NCBI RefSeq assembly: GCF_014641075.1
Contig: NZ_BMHP01000001.1
Coordinates: 1,736,001-1,800,000, forward strand
Source: Paenibacillus nasutitermitis
Lineage (GTDB): Bacteria > Bacillota > Bacilli > Paenibacillales > Paenibacillaceae
DNA length: 64,000 nt
Direction: 5' to 3'
Part shown: one piece after another, positions 46,193 to 54,189 of the stretch
Numbering within the stretch: the stretch's first letter is position 1
How the letters are laid out: every line of letters begins with the position of its first letter
Notes under the pieces: model-generated
Told to the model about the DNA's origin: nothing
Database searches by the model: none
Seen by the model: the letters and a program-made list of their open reading frames with translations, nothing else
Program-made: the position numbers and the translations under genes

Positions 46193-46385
46193 AAAAAGCA
46201 CCTCCTATAAATTATATGAATTATAACAAATATTACTTGGGAAGCCAACAAAAGGTAGGTTAAGGTTTCCGATGTAGGTTTTGGCATTTCAGAAGATGAA
46301 TTTTTAGAATTATTAAACCCATTTTAATCCATGTGATTGCGGTTAATGTCAGTTTCGCTGGTACTACCCCTGTTCGAAGACTTTC

Positions 46386-46748
46386 CTATGTGTTCAAACC
46401 TTTCTCGGGTCTCGAATCCATAAAATCCATATGTTTGAAACCCCATCCACACATATCGTTTAAGACAGAGCTTAAAGTTCTTCCATGTTCGGATAGAGAA
46501 TATTCAACCTTTGGAGGAATCTCCTGATAAATTCGTCGTAAGACAAGTCCGTCCCGTTCCAATTCACGGAGCTGGTTTGTAAGCATCCCTTGCGTAACAT
46601 TCGGTAACCGTTTTCTTAATTCCCCAAACCGTTTCGTACCCTCATTGAGCAAAATAAATAAGACGAGCGGCTTCCACTTGCCACCAATTGCATGTAACGT
46701 GGCTAGAATCCCATCGGTTGATGAAGATTTTTGATTTGTGGTGTGCAT
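46386..46748 (-). CDS. HxlR-family transcriptional regulator
   Basis: The 120-residue protein has a winged helix typical of Hxl[49 protein letters not shown] near residues 20-68 and [14 protein letters not shown] near 79-92. HxlR proteins respond to aldehydes, quinones or redox stress and often control a neighbouring oxidoreductase. I chose the ATG at 46748, preceded by AGGGGTTG. It is divergent from the SDR gene at 46938, with a 13-bp palindrome between them. Confidence 0.92.
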   Translation of the reverse strand: MHTTNQKSSSTDGILATLHAIGGKWKPLVLFILLNEGTKRFGELRKRLPNVTQGMLTNQLRELERDGLVLRRIYQEIPPKVEYSLSEHGRTLSSVLNDMCGWGFKHMDFMDSRPEKGLNT

Positions 46749-46831
46749 AATTTCAACCCCTAGCTTTACCATTAATTAACCGTACGCCTACCATACCAAA
46801 TTATCCGTGGGGTTGCCATAGTCCTTTTATT

Positions 46832-46844
46832 CATACTTAGTATG
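46832..46844. promoter_or_regulatory. Candidate HxlR operator
   Basis: CATAC-TTA-GTATG is a perfect 5-3-5 palindrome in the 190-base gap between the divergent regulator and SDR genes. Confidence 0.5.
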
Positions 46845-46937
46845 GATAAACTGCGTACTTTGCAAATCCATAATTGTAGCCAATAATGGACGTTGTAAGG
46901 AAGACCAATCCATTAAGCTGCGAGAGGATGAAACAAA

Positions 46938-47702
46938 ATGAACATTTCTTTGAATGGGAAAATCGCTGTAGTTACTGGTGCAAGCCGTGGTATCGGACTC
47001 GCTACCGTTAAAGCGCTGGCTGATTCTGGAGCGAAAGTCATAGCTTCTGCGCGGCAAGAAACGGAAGAGTTAAGAGAGCTTGCGGCAACCCGTGAAGTGT
47101 TTACAGTTATTGCAAATGCCGCAACGAAGGAGGGAGCGGAGCATGTCATGCTGGAAGCGGTAAACCGCTTTGGGAGACTGGACATTCTCATCAATAACAT
47201 TGGAGCGACGGATAACCATGCCGGACAAGGTTTCCTTCAGTTATCCGACGCAGATTGGACGGAGACGATGGACATTAATTTGATGAGTGTCGTGAGGTCA
47301 ACCCGTGCTGCTCTGCCCCATATGTCGGCACAAGGAGGGGCGATCGTCAATATCTCATCAATGAATGCGATTATGCCCAATCCATCTATTATCGCTTACA
47401 GTTCTGCCAAAGCCGCCGTTACTAATCTGTCCAAAAATTTAGCAGGTGAGTTCGCCGCGAAGGGTATTCGTGTCAATACGGTCGCGCCTGGCCCAACTCG
47501 CACAGAGATGTGGGCGGGAAGAATACCGGATAACGAAGAAGAATTCAAGGAAATGGCTCTTAACTTCGGAATCTCGCTAGGGCGGTTTGCGGAGTCTCAT
47601 GAAATTGCTGACCTTGTCGTTTTCCTTGTTTCCGATCATGCGTCCATAATTACAGGAGTTGATTACATTATCGATGGCGGATTGGTCAAAACCATTCATT
47701 GA
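46938..47702 (+). CDS. SDR-family oxidoreductase
   Basis: The 254-residue NAD(P)-dependent enzyme has the cofactor motif TGASRGIG near residue 13, the NNIG stabilising motif near residue 88, the catalytic Ser in NISSMN, and YSSAK (Tyr and Lys) near residue 154. The fold and length are those of classical short-chain dehydrogenases. AGAGGA lies before the ATG. The divergent HxlR regulator suggests that a reactive carbonyl compound is the substrate or inducer. Confidence 0.92.
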   Translation: MNISLNGKIAVVTGASRGIGLATVKALADSGAKVIASARQETEELRELAATREVFTVIANAATKEGAEHVMLEAVNRFGRLDILINNIGATDNHAGQGFLQLSDADWTETMDINLMSVVRSTRAALPHMSAQGGAIVNISSMNAIMPNPSIIAYSSAKAAVTNLSKNLAGEFAAKGIRVNTVAPGPTRTEMWAGRIPDNEEEFKEMALNFGISLGRFAESHEIADLVVFLVSDHASIITGVDYIIDGGLVKTIH

Positions 47703-47783
47703 CAGTCATCGGACTGGACCAATAATAATGACCGCACATAATAGGATTATTTCCCGCATCACTTATTTTTGTATAAAGCAAGG

Positions 47784-47824
47784 GGCTGTCCCTAAGTCAA
47801 TTAATGATGACTTTTAGGACAGCC
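47784..47824. repeat. Palindromic GGCTGTCC element, copy 1
   Basis: GGCTGTCC (47784-47791) pairs with GGACAGCC (47817-47824), with an inner stem AAGTCA/TGACTT. It lies between convergent genes and may also end transcription. A related element is at 50256-50293. Similar GGGCTGTCCC palindromes are scattered in Paenibacillus-type genomes. Confidence 0.6.
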
Positions 47825-47902
47825 TCTTTGGTTAGATTATCGCAGAGTCTACCCTACAGCCATCCTCCACTTCAATTGGATTAACGTATATTTATGTCGT
47901 AA

Positions 47903-49402
47903 TTAGAGGTGTTCAGAGGACTCCAGCTGAATAAAATTCAAATGTTTCATTCGGTTTATGACAGATAATACTTCATTGATTCTTGGTAATTCAAGCCATC
48001 TTTCGAATCCAGGAAAAAAGGAAGAAAATACGATATCCACTCCTTCTCTCTCCATATCTTCGAGAGCTTTTTTGATCTTTTCATGAAAAAAGATAAGGCG
48101 ATCCTGATTACTTATAGCGATTTTTCGAATTAAAAAGGAAATAGCTGTAAGCTGGGCGTGTGATGTGATATTGTAAAGCCCTCTGATATCAATTTGTTCA
48201 TCACCTATCACCATGTATCCCATGGTTGAGACCATCAGCTTTTCTGTACCACTGCCCTGTGGATAGCTCGAAAAGTGATCGGTGGTTATTTTTCTTTCTA
48301 TTTCCCATTTTGCAAGGGGGATGTGCTCGCGAGGTTTGTCGTGTTCACATAACTTTTTTGCTTCCTGGGTTACGTTTTTTGGCACAAAATTGTTCATCAG
48401 GATGATTTGATCGGCAACGGATAAAAATTCACCGCTACCTCCAATAACAAGAACGGAAGATACGCCTACAGCCTCATAAAGCTCCCTGACACGTTCCGTA
48501 AAAGGTGTGATGGGTTCATGCTTGATTAATGAGCGCATTTTGATGTCTTGAATCATAAAATTCGTCGCACTTCTATCTTCATCAATAAGAAGAAGCTTAC
48601 ACCCGAAGTTGATTGCCTCCATAATATTTGCGGCTTGAGATGTGGAGCCTGAGGCGTAGTCAGTCGAAAACTGTTCAGTCGAACTATTGGGTATCCATTT
48701 TATGAAAGGTGTAATATTGATATTTTTTATGGAACGGCCTTCCTCTGCAGATATTTCCATTGCACTTTGTTCTGTAATCACAAATTCTCGTCCATCGCCT
48801 GCGATGTGATTGTAAATCCCCGAATTTAGTGCATCTAAAATTGTGCTTTTACCCGAATAACCACCGCCGGTTATTACTGTCACACCATGATTTATTCCCA
48901 TTCCAAGCAAACCACAAATTTCAACTTCAACATCTTCCGGGGAAGTAAAAGGCAAGGCAGCCTCCAGTGGCCCACTGTTGTCTGTGTTTCTTGGCAAAAT
49001 GCTGCCATTTGCAATAAACGCACAATAATTACTGGATTTCAGCCATTCGCGAATCATATTTTGTTTTTTCACCAATTCAAAGGCAGCATTTAATTGGATG
49101 AGATCAAACTTGGCAATAAATTTCTCCACTTCTTTTGGAAGCATTTTGCAGAGCATGCGCATAGCTTTATCATTATTCTTGAATGGAAGTTGAACTGTAA
49201 TCATTAAGCATAGATACCATTTTTCCGAGATGACTTCGACAAAGGATGCATTACGTTTCAACACCACATTGGTTGGACGAAAACAATAAAAAGCACCATT
49301 TTCTTTATCAGAACGTGACCGGTTATAAATCAATTCGTTTAATGCCTCAATATGATCAACCCATTCTCTTAATGCAAAATCTGAGAGAACAACTTGATCC
49401 AT
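47903..49402 (-). CDS. ABC-class ATPase (P-loop) domain protein, 5' end unclear
   Basis: From ATG 49402 the protein has 499 residues. It belongs to the predicted ATPases of the ABC class (PF09818-like). The Walker A motif is ITGGGYSGKSTILDAL near residue 200; LLLIDEDRSATNFM near residue 291 is the Walker B. The family is usually about 60 residues longer at the N-terminus. The same frame stays open to about 49596 with plausible sequence (KRLAQYFRSLQSEQSS to PTYWNNDVAY) but has no ATG, GTG or TTG. ATGATG at 49599-49604 reaches it only if one A of a five-A run (49588-49592) is skipped. Its cellular role is unknown. Confidence 0.75.
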   Translation of the reverse strand: MDQVVLSDFALREWVDHIEALNELIYNRSRSDKENGAFYCFRPTNVVLKRNASFVEVISEKWYLCLMITVQLPFKNNDKAMRMLCKMLPKEVEKFIAKFDLIQLNAAFELVKKQNMIREWLKSSNYCAFIANGSILPRNTDNSGPLEAALPFTSPEDVEVEICGLLGMGINHGVTVITGGGYSGKSTILDALNSGIYNHIAGDGREFVITEQSAMEISAEEGRSIKNINITPFIKWIPNSSTEQFSTDYASGSTSQAANIMEAINFGCKLLLIDEDRSATNFMIQDIKMRSLIKHEPITPFTERVRELYEAVGVSSVLVIGGSGEFLSVADQIILMNNFVPKNVTQEAKKLCEHDKPREHIPLAKWEIERKITTDHFSSYPQGSGTEKLMVSTMGYMVIGDEQIDIRGLYNITSHAQLTAISFLIRKIAISNQDRLIFFHEKIKKALEDMEREGVDIVFSSFFPGFERWLELPRINEVLSVINRMKHLNFIQLESSEHL

Positions 49403-49660
49403 ATTTTCATCTAAGTCGAGACGGTCAAAAGGTATTTTTAGGGTGATACATGGTTTATCCAGTGTGAGTTTATGTGTCCGTTCAATGGAATAGGCAACAT
49501 CATTATTCCAATAGGTTGGGTCAGGTTCATAAATTAAACTGTAAGATGACTGTTCGGATTGTAATGAGCGAAAATATTGAGCGAGTCTTTTTATAAAGCA
49601 TCATCCTTTCATATTTGCAAATCGGTGAATAACGGTAAAACATGCCGAAGTGAAACGATA

Positions 49661-49810
49661 TCAAGAAGGGGGCCCTTTATCCTTTGGAACAAGGTAACGA
49701 CGAAACGGATCGACCCCTAATCTCCAGATATGAGTCTGCTCAAACATATATCGGCACTGTTTGAAATTTTCCGCGAAAAATGAATTCCATCCTAAGTAAT
49801 TCAAAATCAA
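49661..49810 (-). pseudogene. Truncated RsgA-like GTPase start
   Basis: On the minus strand a TTG start follows GGGGGAA. It encodes 49 residues beginning MILNYLGWNSFFAENF, which matches the opening LGWNSFFAE of RsgA-type ribosome-associated GTPases in Bacilli. After about 18 residues the match is lost (MFEQTHIWRLGVDPFRRY) and the frame stops. The OB-fold, the GTPase domain and the zinc finger are all absent. It is a relic that keeps its leader and ribosome site. The assignment relies on a short match. Confidence 0.45.
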
Positions 49811-49849
49811 TACATATTCCCCCAATTGTTGCCTTGACCAACCTTTTTT

Positions 49850-49884
49850 TCAAAAAAAATAACAGCCACTCCGTGAGTGGCTGT
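49850..49884 (-). terminator. Intrinsic terminator in the leader (minus strand)
   Basis: ACAGCCACTC (49862-49871) and GAGTGGCTGT (49875-49884) form a perfect 10-bp stem with a 3-base loop. On the minus strand it runs into TTATTTTTTTT. It lies between the 14-residue leader frame and the RsgA-like relic, as expected for a regulated terminator. Confidence 0.8.
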
Positions 49885-49892
49885 CATAGATC

Positions 49893-49963
49893 GGCAAGAA
49901 CGCATAAACGTTCCTTCTGCCTAAATATAAAAGCTCTGAGAGTGAATAATCCTACCCTCAGAG
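49893..49963 (-). promoter_or_regulatory. Leader stems upstream of the terminator
   Basis: CTCTGAG (49934-49940) pairs with CTCAGAG (49957-49963). A second stem joins the GGCA-AGAACG segment at 49893-49902 to the CGTTC-TGCC segment at 49909-49921, with bulges. They could act as anti-terminator parts. Confidence 0.4.
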
Positions 49964-49987
49964 CCTGATGAATTCGTAAAAGAATAA

Positions 49988-50032
49988 CTAAAAAGCAATA
50001 TGAGGATAAGAAGTATTTTTTTGTGTTTTCAT
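49988..50032 (-). CDS. Candidate leader peptide, 14 residues (MKTQKNTSYPHIAF)
   Basis: On the minus strand ATG 50032 follows CGAGGTGAGGACT, a strong ribosome site. The frame encodes MKTQKNTSYPHIAF and stops at TAG. Two stems and a perfect terminator follow within 140 bases. This order (short peptide, stems, terminator, gene) is that of ribosome-monitored attenuators. The peptide matches no leader I can name. Confidence 0.5.
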   Translation of the reverse strand: MKTQKNTSYPHIAF

Positions 50033-50255
50033 AGTCCTCACCTCGAGATGGTTTATTTTTACAGCAACATAATCATAACATAAAGATCATCCACAGTATA
50101 GAGAAAGATTAGTAACTCAACCCTGAAATAGGCAAAACGATATTGATAAACCTTAAAGGTTCTGAATGTTGACCTATAATGTAATGATTTCGTGGCAGAC
50201 GCTTGGTTTGTACATTGGAATGGCTGTCCGCTGAAGTAACGGGAGATTAGTTGCA

Positions 50256-50293
50256 GGCTGTCTCGTCAAGTGAGCAGATGCTTTTGGGACAGC
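50256..50293. repeat. Palindromic GGCTGTC element, copy 2
   Basis: GGCTGTC (50256-50262) pairs with GACAGC-type sequence near 50287-50293 (GGACAGC). It lies 50 bases after the transglutaminase stop. It is more diverged than the copy at 47784. Confidence 0.45.
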
Positions 50294-50340
50294 TCCTTAA
50301 CCTTTACAGAAACCTCTTCGACCGATGGCCAGCAGTGATC

Positions 50341-51126
50341 TTAATAAACATAATGCAGTTCGCCTATTCTCGCGAAAATAACAGATCTCACATCAGGTGC
50401 AAATTGTGAAAGGTACACATAATCCGGTCGGGTAACTTGATCCATGAGATAAGCGGACCGGCTGCTGCCGGAAATCCGATTACGGTTCAAGCCGTCAATG
50501 ATCGTTTGTGCGGGAACGATGCCGAATGGATGTCCGTAATAGAGTCCATCCTCAATCACAATGACATTCTCTCCACGCCATTCCGGCGTTTCCGGGGAGA
50601 AATCGGGATTCTTGAAATAAAGGATATCGCCGGGATATATATCGTTAATTCCCGCTTGCGTATTCAGTTGCAAATGATCGTCAGGATGCCAATCATACAA
50701 GAGCAGACCCGCGAATAGAAGGTTGAAATCGCTCTCCCGAAGAGAATCGAGCACACCCTTGTATATGACGGCCATGGTGGCTGTTGAACATTCAGTGGCG
50801 TATTTGCCGCCATCATTGAACATATCGCGGATTCCCGCAGCCGGTGTCGTATCGTCCCTGATCCGGAAACCGCCTTGCTCCGTTAAATGCCAGAAACGCT
50901 CATTGCATTGGGCTTTTTTGAAGCTTGCAAACCGCAAGCCGCTTGTGCTTAAAGCTTCAGCTGCAGCAACAATGGATGCCCGCAGTTCCATTTCGAACCT
51001 TAATTGCCCAACGGATTCATAATTGTAAATGATCGTTGTATTCCTCTTCAGCTGATAGATCTTATTGGCTACAGGTGACCAAGAGGTCGTATCCACTGGC
51101 GTCTGAACACCCGAAATTGTAATCAT
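50341..51126 (-). CDS. tgl: Spore coat protein-glutamine gamma-glutamyltransferase
   Basis: The 261-residue protein matches the Tgl family of Bacilli over its length: ELRASIVAAAEALSTSGLRFASF, the catalytic Cys in GKYATECSTATMAVIYK, and ILYFKNPDFSPETPEWRGENVIVI. Tgl cross-links coat proteins of the spore through Gln-Lys bonds late in sporulation. I chose the ATG at 51126 because AAGGAGGCGGG lies just upstream; an in-frame start 54 bases earlier has none. Sporulation-specific sigma boxes could not be placed with confidence. Confidence 0.92.
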   Translation of the reverse strand: MITISGVQTPVDTTSWSPVANKIYQLKRNTTIIYNYESVGQLRFEMELRASIVAAAEALSTSGLRFASFKKAQCNERFWHLTEQGGFRIRDDTTPAAGIRDMFNDGGKYATECSTATMAVIYKGVLDSLRESDFNLLFAGLLLYDWHPDDHLQLNTQAGINDIYPGDILYFKNPDFSPETPEWRGENVIVIEDGLYYGHPFGIVPAQTIIDGLNRNRISGSSRSAYLMDQVTRPDYVYLSQFAPDVRSVIFARIGELHYVY

Positions 51127-51256
51127 TGCTGCCCGCCTCCTTACCATATAAAGAGCGTATGCGGAGATGACGACTGTCATGAATTCCGCTTCCTGTGTTC
51201 AGATGTGATATTATTAGTTGGCATCCTAATCTTATAGAAAAGAGAACCTGATAAAT

Positions 51257-51568
51257 ATGATCAAAATAGACAGGAAACAAGTGGAGAATCAGCTGATGAC
51301 CTTCGTAGGAGGGGACGTCTTCATTCACAGCGAAGCGACTTCGTTTGTTTTTGTACGCAATTTCAAAGTCCGGGTGACCCATGCTTTTATAGCGGGAGAC
51401 GGCCCATTTCGCGCTGCGCTGCGGTTCGACGGCCATGGCTGGCTCAGGATCGAAGCTCTGACTCATTATGAGGTAGATGATCGCGGCCGGCTTCTGCTCG
51501 CCGGATATGACGATAGAGGCCGGATGCATGCCGCCCTGCATCTGGGAAAGGAGCTATTCCCGGAATGA
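51257..51568 (+). CDS. YojF-like DUF1806 protein
   Basis: The 103-residue protein agrees with DUF1806 (YojF): QVENQLMTFVGGDVFIHSEAT, RNFKVRVTHAFIAGDGPFRAAL, and LLLAGYDDRGRMHAALHLGKE. In B. subtilis yojF lies directly before the bacillithiol deacetylase gene yojG (bshB2), as here, where the stop overlaps the next start by 4 bases (ATGA). Its function is unknown; the conserved pairing suggests a role with BshB2. The leading gap from the divergent tgl gene is 130 bases. Confidence 0.85.
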   Translation: MIKIDRKQVENQLMTFVGGDVFIHSEATSFVFVRNFKVRVTHAFIAGDGPFRAALRFDGHGWLRIEALTHYEVDDRGRLLLAGYDDRGRMHAALHLGKELFPE

Positions 51569-52272
51569 AAAACATCGAACAAGCGCCATTGCGTAAGCTT
51601 CTTGCGGTATTTGCGCATCCGGATGATGAGTCATTTATTTGCGGGGGCACTCTCGCCAAGTACGCCAGCGAGGGAGTAGAGATAACGCTGGTCAGCGCTA
51701 CGAGGGGGGATATGGGACGACGGATGGGCAACCCGCCATACCTGAACCGCGAATCTATGGCAGCGGCACGTGAATTGGAGCTCAAGCAAGCTTGCGAATG
51801 CCTGGGCATCCGGCAGCTTCATTTCCTGGATATCCGCGACAAAACGGTTGAATTTATCGATCCTGACCATTTGGCATCGAGGGTTGAGGAGTTGATCATT
51901 GAGGTCGGTCCCGATGTCATTCTTACGTTTCACGAAACGTTGGGCGGACACCCGGACCATTGCGCAATCGGAAAAGCAACCACGGCCGCATTTCAGAGAG
52001 CCGGCCGGGGCGCATTGTATTTCATAACGTTTGGCGATGTGATGGAACGGCCAAAACGGTTCGGATATACCCGGGAGGATGTCGTTAAAATCGATGTTTC
52101 CTCCCATCTGAGGGAGAAGCTCGCGGCGTTCCGGGCCCATCGCTGCCAGACTGAGATCGATGAATGGGTATGGCTGCCTGACCAAGAAGCACTGACCCGA
52201 TTTGGGGACTATGAATATTTCCTGAAAGGGGATCGTAAAGCTCTGCAGCGTGATTCCCATGATCTATTTTGA
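51565..52272 (+). CDS. bshB2: Bacillithiol biosynthesis deacetylase BshB2
   Basis: The 235-residue PIG-L-family enzyme has the zinc motif AHPDDESF near residue 17 and HPDHCAIGKAT near residue 131. It removes the acetyl group from N-acetylglucosaminyl malate in bacillithiol synthesis, or from bacillithiol conjugates. Coupling to the yojF-like gene agrees with the B. subtilis yojFG order and separates it from bshB1, which is linked to bshA. The start ATG overlaps the preceding stop. Confidence 0.9.
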   Translation: MKNIEQAPLRKLLAVFAHPDDESFICGGTLAKYASEGVEITLVSATRGDMGRRMGNPPYLNRESMAAARELELKQACECLGIRQLHFLDIRDKTVEFIDPDHLASRVEELIIEVGPDVILTFHETLGGHPDHCAIGKATTAAFQRAGRGALYFITFGDVMERPKRFGYTREDVVKIDVSSHLREKLAAFRAHRCQTEIDEWVWLPDQEALTRFGDYEYFLKGDRKALQRDSHDLF

Positions 52273-52317
52273 GCAACCCAAACGCTATGAGCCTAATTCT
52301 CTATCAAACAAGCCGCT

Positions 52318-53484
52318 TCACACTTTCCGCGGCTGCTCCTGGATGGCGGCATTGGCTAAGGTGTGGAGCACTGTGTTATCCATTGGTGGGTTATGCAAGC
52401 CGGCACGAACGTCGCGATAGTAACGCTCCAGAGGCAGCTTGCGGGACAAGCTTGCGCCGCCAACGATCCGCATCGCCAAATCCACAACTTTGACCGCGTT
52501 GTTTGTAACTGCATACTTGGCCAGGCCAAGCTCCGGCCTGAGAGAAGGCCGCTCGTCCTTCTCCCGATCCCAGCGGTCTGCGGCTGCATACAGGAACGAA
52601 CGTGCGGTTCGCAGTTCAATTTCCATTTCCCCGATTGTATGCTGAACAGAGGGAAGGGATGCAATCGGCTCACCAAGATTATTGGGGCGGTAGGAGCGGG
52701 CAAATTCCAGGGCAAAATCACGTGCCGCCATAGCAATGCCCATATAACAAGCCGGAATATGCAAAAGCCATCCTCCTCCGTCATCCGTGCCTTTTCCGGA
52801 GAGGCGCATGCCGGTTCCAGTGAGAACCCCATCCAGTACAACATCATGGCTTCCCGTTGCCCGCATCCCAAGCGTATCCCAGGTCTCGACCACACTCACC
52901 CGTTCATTGCGGCGGATGAGGAAATCGCTGGTGCACTCTTCCTCAGGGATATAAGCCGAAACAACAAAACGGTCAAGGATCGGTGATAATGTACTGTAGG
53001 TTTTACGTCCCGTAATCCGCCATCCCCCCTCCTCAGAGACTGCTATCGTTTCAGGTTGACCGCCCCGGCTGGGACTTCCGGATGCAGCTTCGCTGGCAAA
53101 GGTATTGATCATGGTCCCGTCTTGCACGATAGAGCGGCATACATCGGCAAAAACCTCCTGCGGCCATTTGCCCGTCGTTCTCAGATGAAGGACCTGGCCG
53201 ATATGCCAGCCGACGGCCAGGGCGGTCGAGCCATCCCCGTATGCGAGCCGTTCCTGCAGCAGGACAAGCTCATATAGCGAAATCTCCTCGCCGCCGTATT
53301 CTTGAGGAACGGTCAGCTTTAAATAACCGGACTCACGCAGATCGGCGAAATTTTCAAATGGGAAGGAGCCTTCCCGGTCATGCTGCGCGGCCCTCTTTGC
53401 GAAACGGGCAGCCAGCTGTTCTACCATGGAGGCCCGTGCCTGTTCTTCCTCGCTGCGAATATATTGATCGACGTATCGATTCAT
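52318..53484 (-). CDS. Acyl-CoA dehydrogenase-like flavoprotein
   Basis: The 388-residue protein has the acyl-CoA dehydrogenase fold: an N-terminal helical domain (YLKLTVPQEYGGEEISLYELVLLQERLAYGD), a middle beta domain (TFASEAASGSPSRGG, WDTLGMRATGSHDVVLDGV) and a C-terminal helical domain. The FMN-dependent monooxygenase branch (DszC/SfnC-like) has similar features, and the lack of the usual catalytic Glu segment leaves the choice open. AAAGGAG lies 10 bases before the ATG. It is a single gene, convergent with bshB2. The substrate is unknown. Confidence 0.8.
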   Translation of the reverse strand: MNRYVDQYIRSEEEQARASMVEQLAARFAKRAAQHDREGSFPFENFADLRESGYLKLTVPQEYGGEEISLYELVLLQERLAYGDGSTALAVGWHIGQVLHLRTTGKWPQEVFADVCRSIVQDGTMINTFASEAASGSPSRGGQPETIAVSEEGGWRITGRKTYSTLSPILDRFVVSAYIPEEECTSDFLIRRNERVSVVETWDTLGMRATGSHDVVLDGVLTGTGMRLSGKGTDDGGGWLLHIPACYMGIAMAARDFALEFARSYRPNNLGEPIASLPSVQHTIGEMEIELRTARSFLYAAADRWDREKDERPSLRPELGLAKYAVTNNAVKVVDLAMRIVGGASLSRKLPLERYYRDVRAGLHNPPMDNTVLHTLANAAIQEQPRKV

Positions 53485-53683
53485 CCATGATCAACTCCTT
53501 TCCCACGTATTATATCAACTGGCGTGTCGACATGTACAAGCAAAAAAAAGACACCGCAATACGATAATTGCCTACGGCGGAGAGTTGATGGATACGATCA
53601 TGAAGAGGATGGTTCAGGTCTGGTGGGACTGAACGAACGGAATACAGACAAACCTCCGACCAGCTTGCGATAGAACTAGCCGT
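53485..53683. other. Gap with no gene
   Basis: Upstream region of the acyl-CoA dehydrogenase-like gene. I see no convincing reading frame or terminator in it. Confidence 0.5.
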
Positions 53684-53713
53684 TTGCTGAGCCAATAAAG
53701 ATACGCCTACAAT
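53684..53713 (+). promoter_or_regulatory. Possible promoter of the DUF2642 gene
   Basis: TTGCTG (53684-53689), an 18-base spacer and TACAAT (53708-53713). The start site would be near 53720, just before the inverted repeat. A sporulation sigma factor may use another site. Confidence 0.4.
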
Positions 53714-53724
53714 TAGTCATCTGC

Positions 53725-53782
53725 CCACTCCTTACGATAGGCATCTGCATAAGATGATTTCGAAGCTAAAGCTAAGGAGTGG
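53725..53782 (+). promoter_or_regulatory. Inverted repeat enclosing the ribosome site of the DUF2642 gene
   Basis: CCACTCCTTA (53725-53734) is the perfect complement of TAAGGAGTGG (53773-53782). The right arm is the ribosome site of the gene at 53788. Inside the loop GCATC/GATG can also pair. In the mRNA this would hide the ribosome site. Confidence 0.6.
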
Positions 53783-53787
53783 ATAAC

Positions 53788-54081
53788 TTGTTTCAAAGAA
53801 ACTATATGAATCCCGGGAAGAGCGGCCCGGCGCAAGTAAGCCCGGCACAGGTAAGTCCAGCGCAGGTGACTCCTGCCCATGTTCATTTCATTTCTTCCGT
53901 GGACCCCTTTGTCGTTGAGGCATTGTGCCGCCTGGTTGGCTGCTGCGTCGTACTGGAGACGACACGAGGCTGCATAGAGGGCACCATTCTGGATGTAAAA
54001 CCTGATCATGTCCTGCTCCAACTGAACCATCGCCAGGTATGCGTACGAATAGCCGAGATCGTTTGGATTATGCCTGTATAA
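53788..54081 (+). CDS. DUF2642 family protein with PAQV repeats
   Basis: The 97-residue protein has a low-complexity N-terminal part with four copies of PAQV/PAHV (SGPAQVSPAQVSPAQVTPAHV) and a C-terminal DUF2642 domain (about 40-97) ending VCVRIAEIVWIMPV. The fold is thought to be Sm-like; members are common in spore formers and several are linked to the spore. TTG at 53788 follows AAGGAGTGG by 5 bases; GTG 53779 overlaps that site. The gene lies next to the germinant receptor operon, convergent with it. Confidence 0.8.
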   Translation: MFQRNYMNPGKSGPAQVSPAQVSPAQVTPAHVHFISSVDPFVVEALCRLVGCCVVLETTRGCIEGTILDVKPDHVLLQLNHRQVCVRIAEIVWIMPV

Positions 54082-54116
54082 ATTCAAATCAGGCGCTGCT
54101 TCAAAATCAACGACTT

Positions 54117-54147
54117 AAAGGCTGTCGACAGGTGTCGGCAGCCTTTT
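54117..54147. terminator. Terminator between DUF2642 and gerC-like genes
   Basis: AAAGGCTGTCGAC-AGGT-GTCGGCAGCCTTTT. The stem has one G-T pair, with T on the plus side and A/T on the other. Confidence 0.75.
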
Positions 54148-54189
54148 GTCTGCATATATAGAAAACACAATCGCCAGTCAAAGGAGTGC

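Larger units (their letters stand above)
49605..50255. other. Long non-coding stretch holding an attenuator and a gene relic
   Basis: This stretch upstream of the ATPase gene holds no intact gene. From right to left on the minus strand it contains a 14-residue leader peptide frame, two stems, a strong terminator and a truncated RsgA-like start, described separately. The base composition is AT-rich. Confidence 0.6.
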
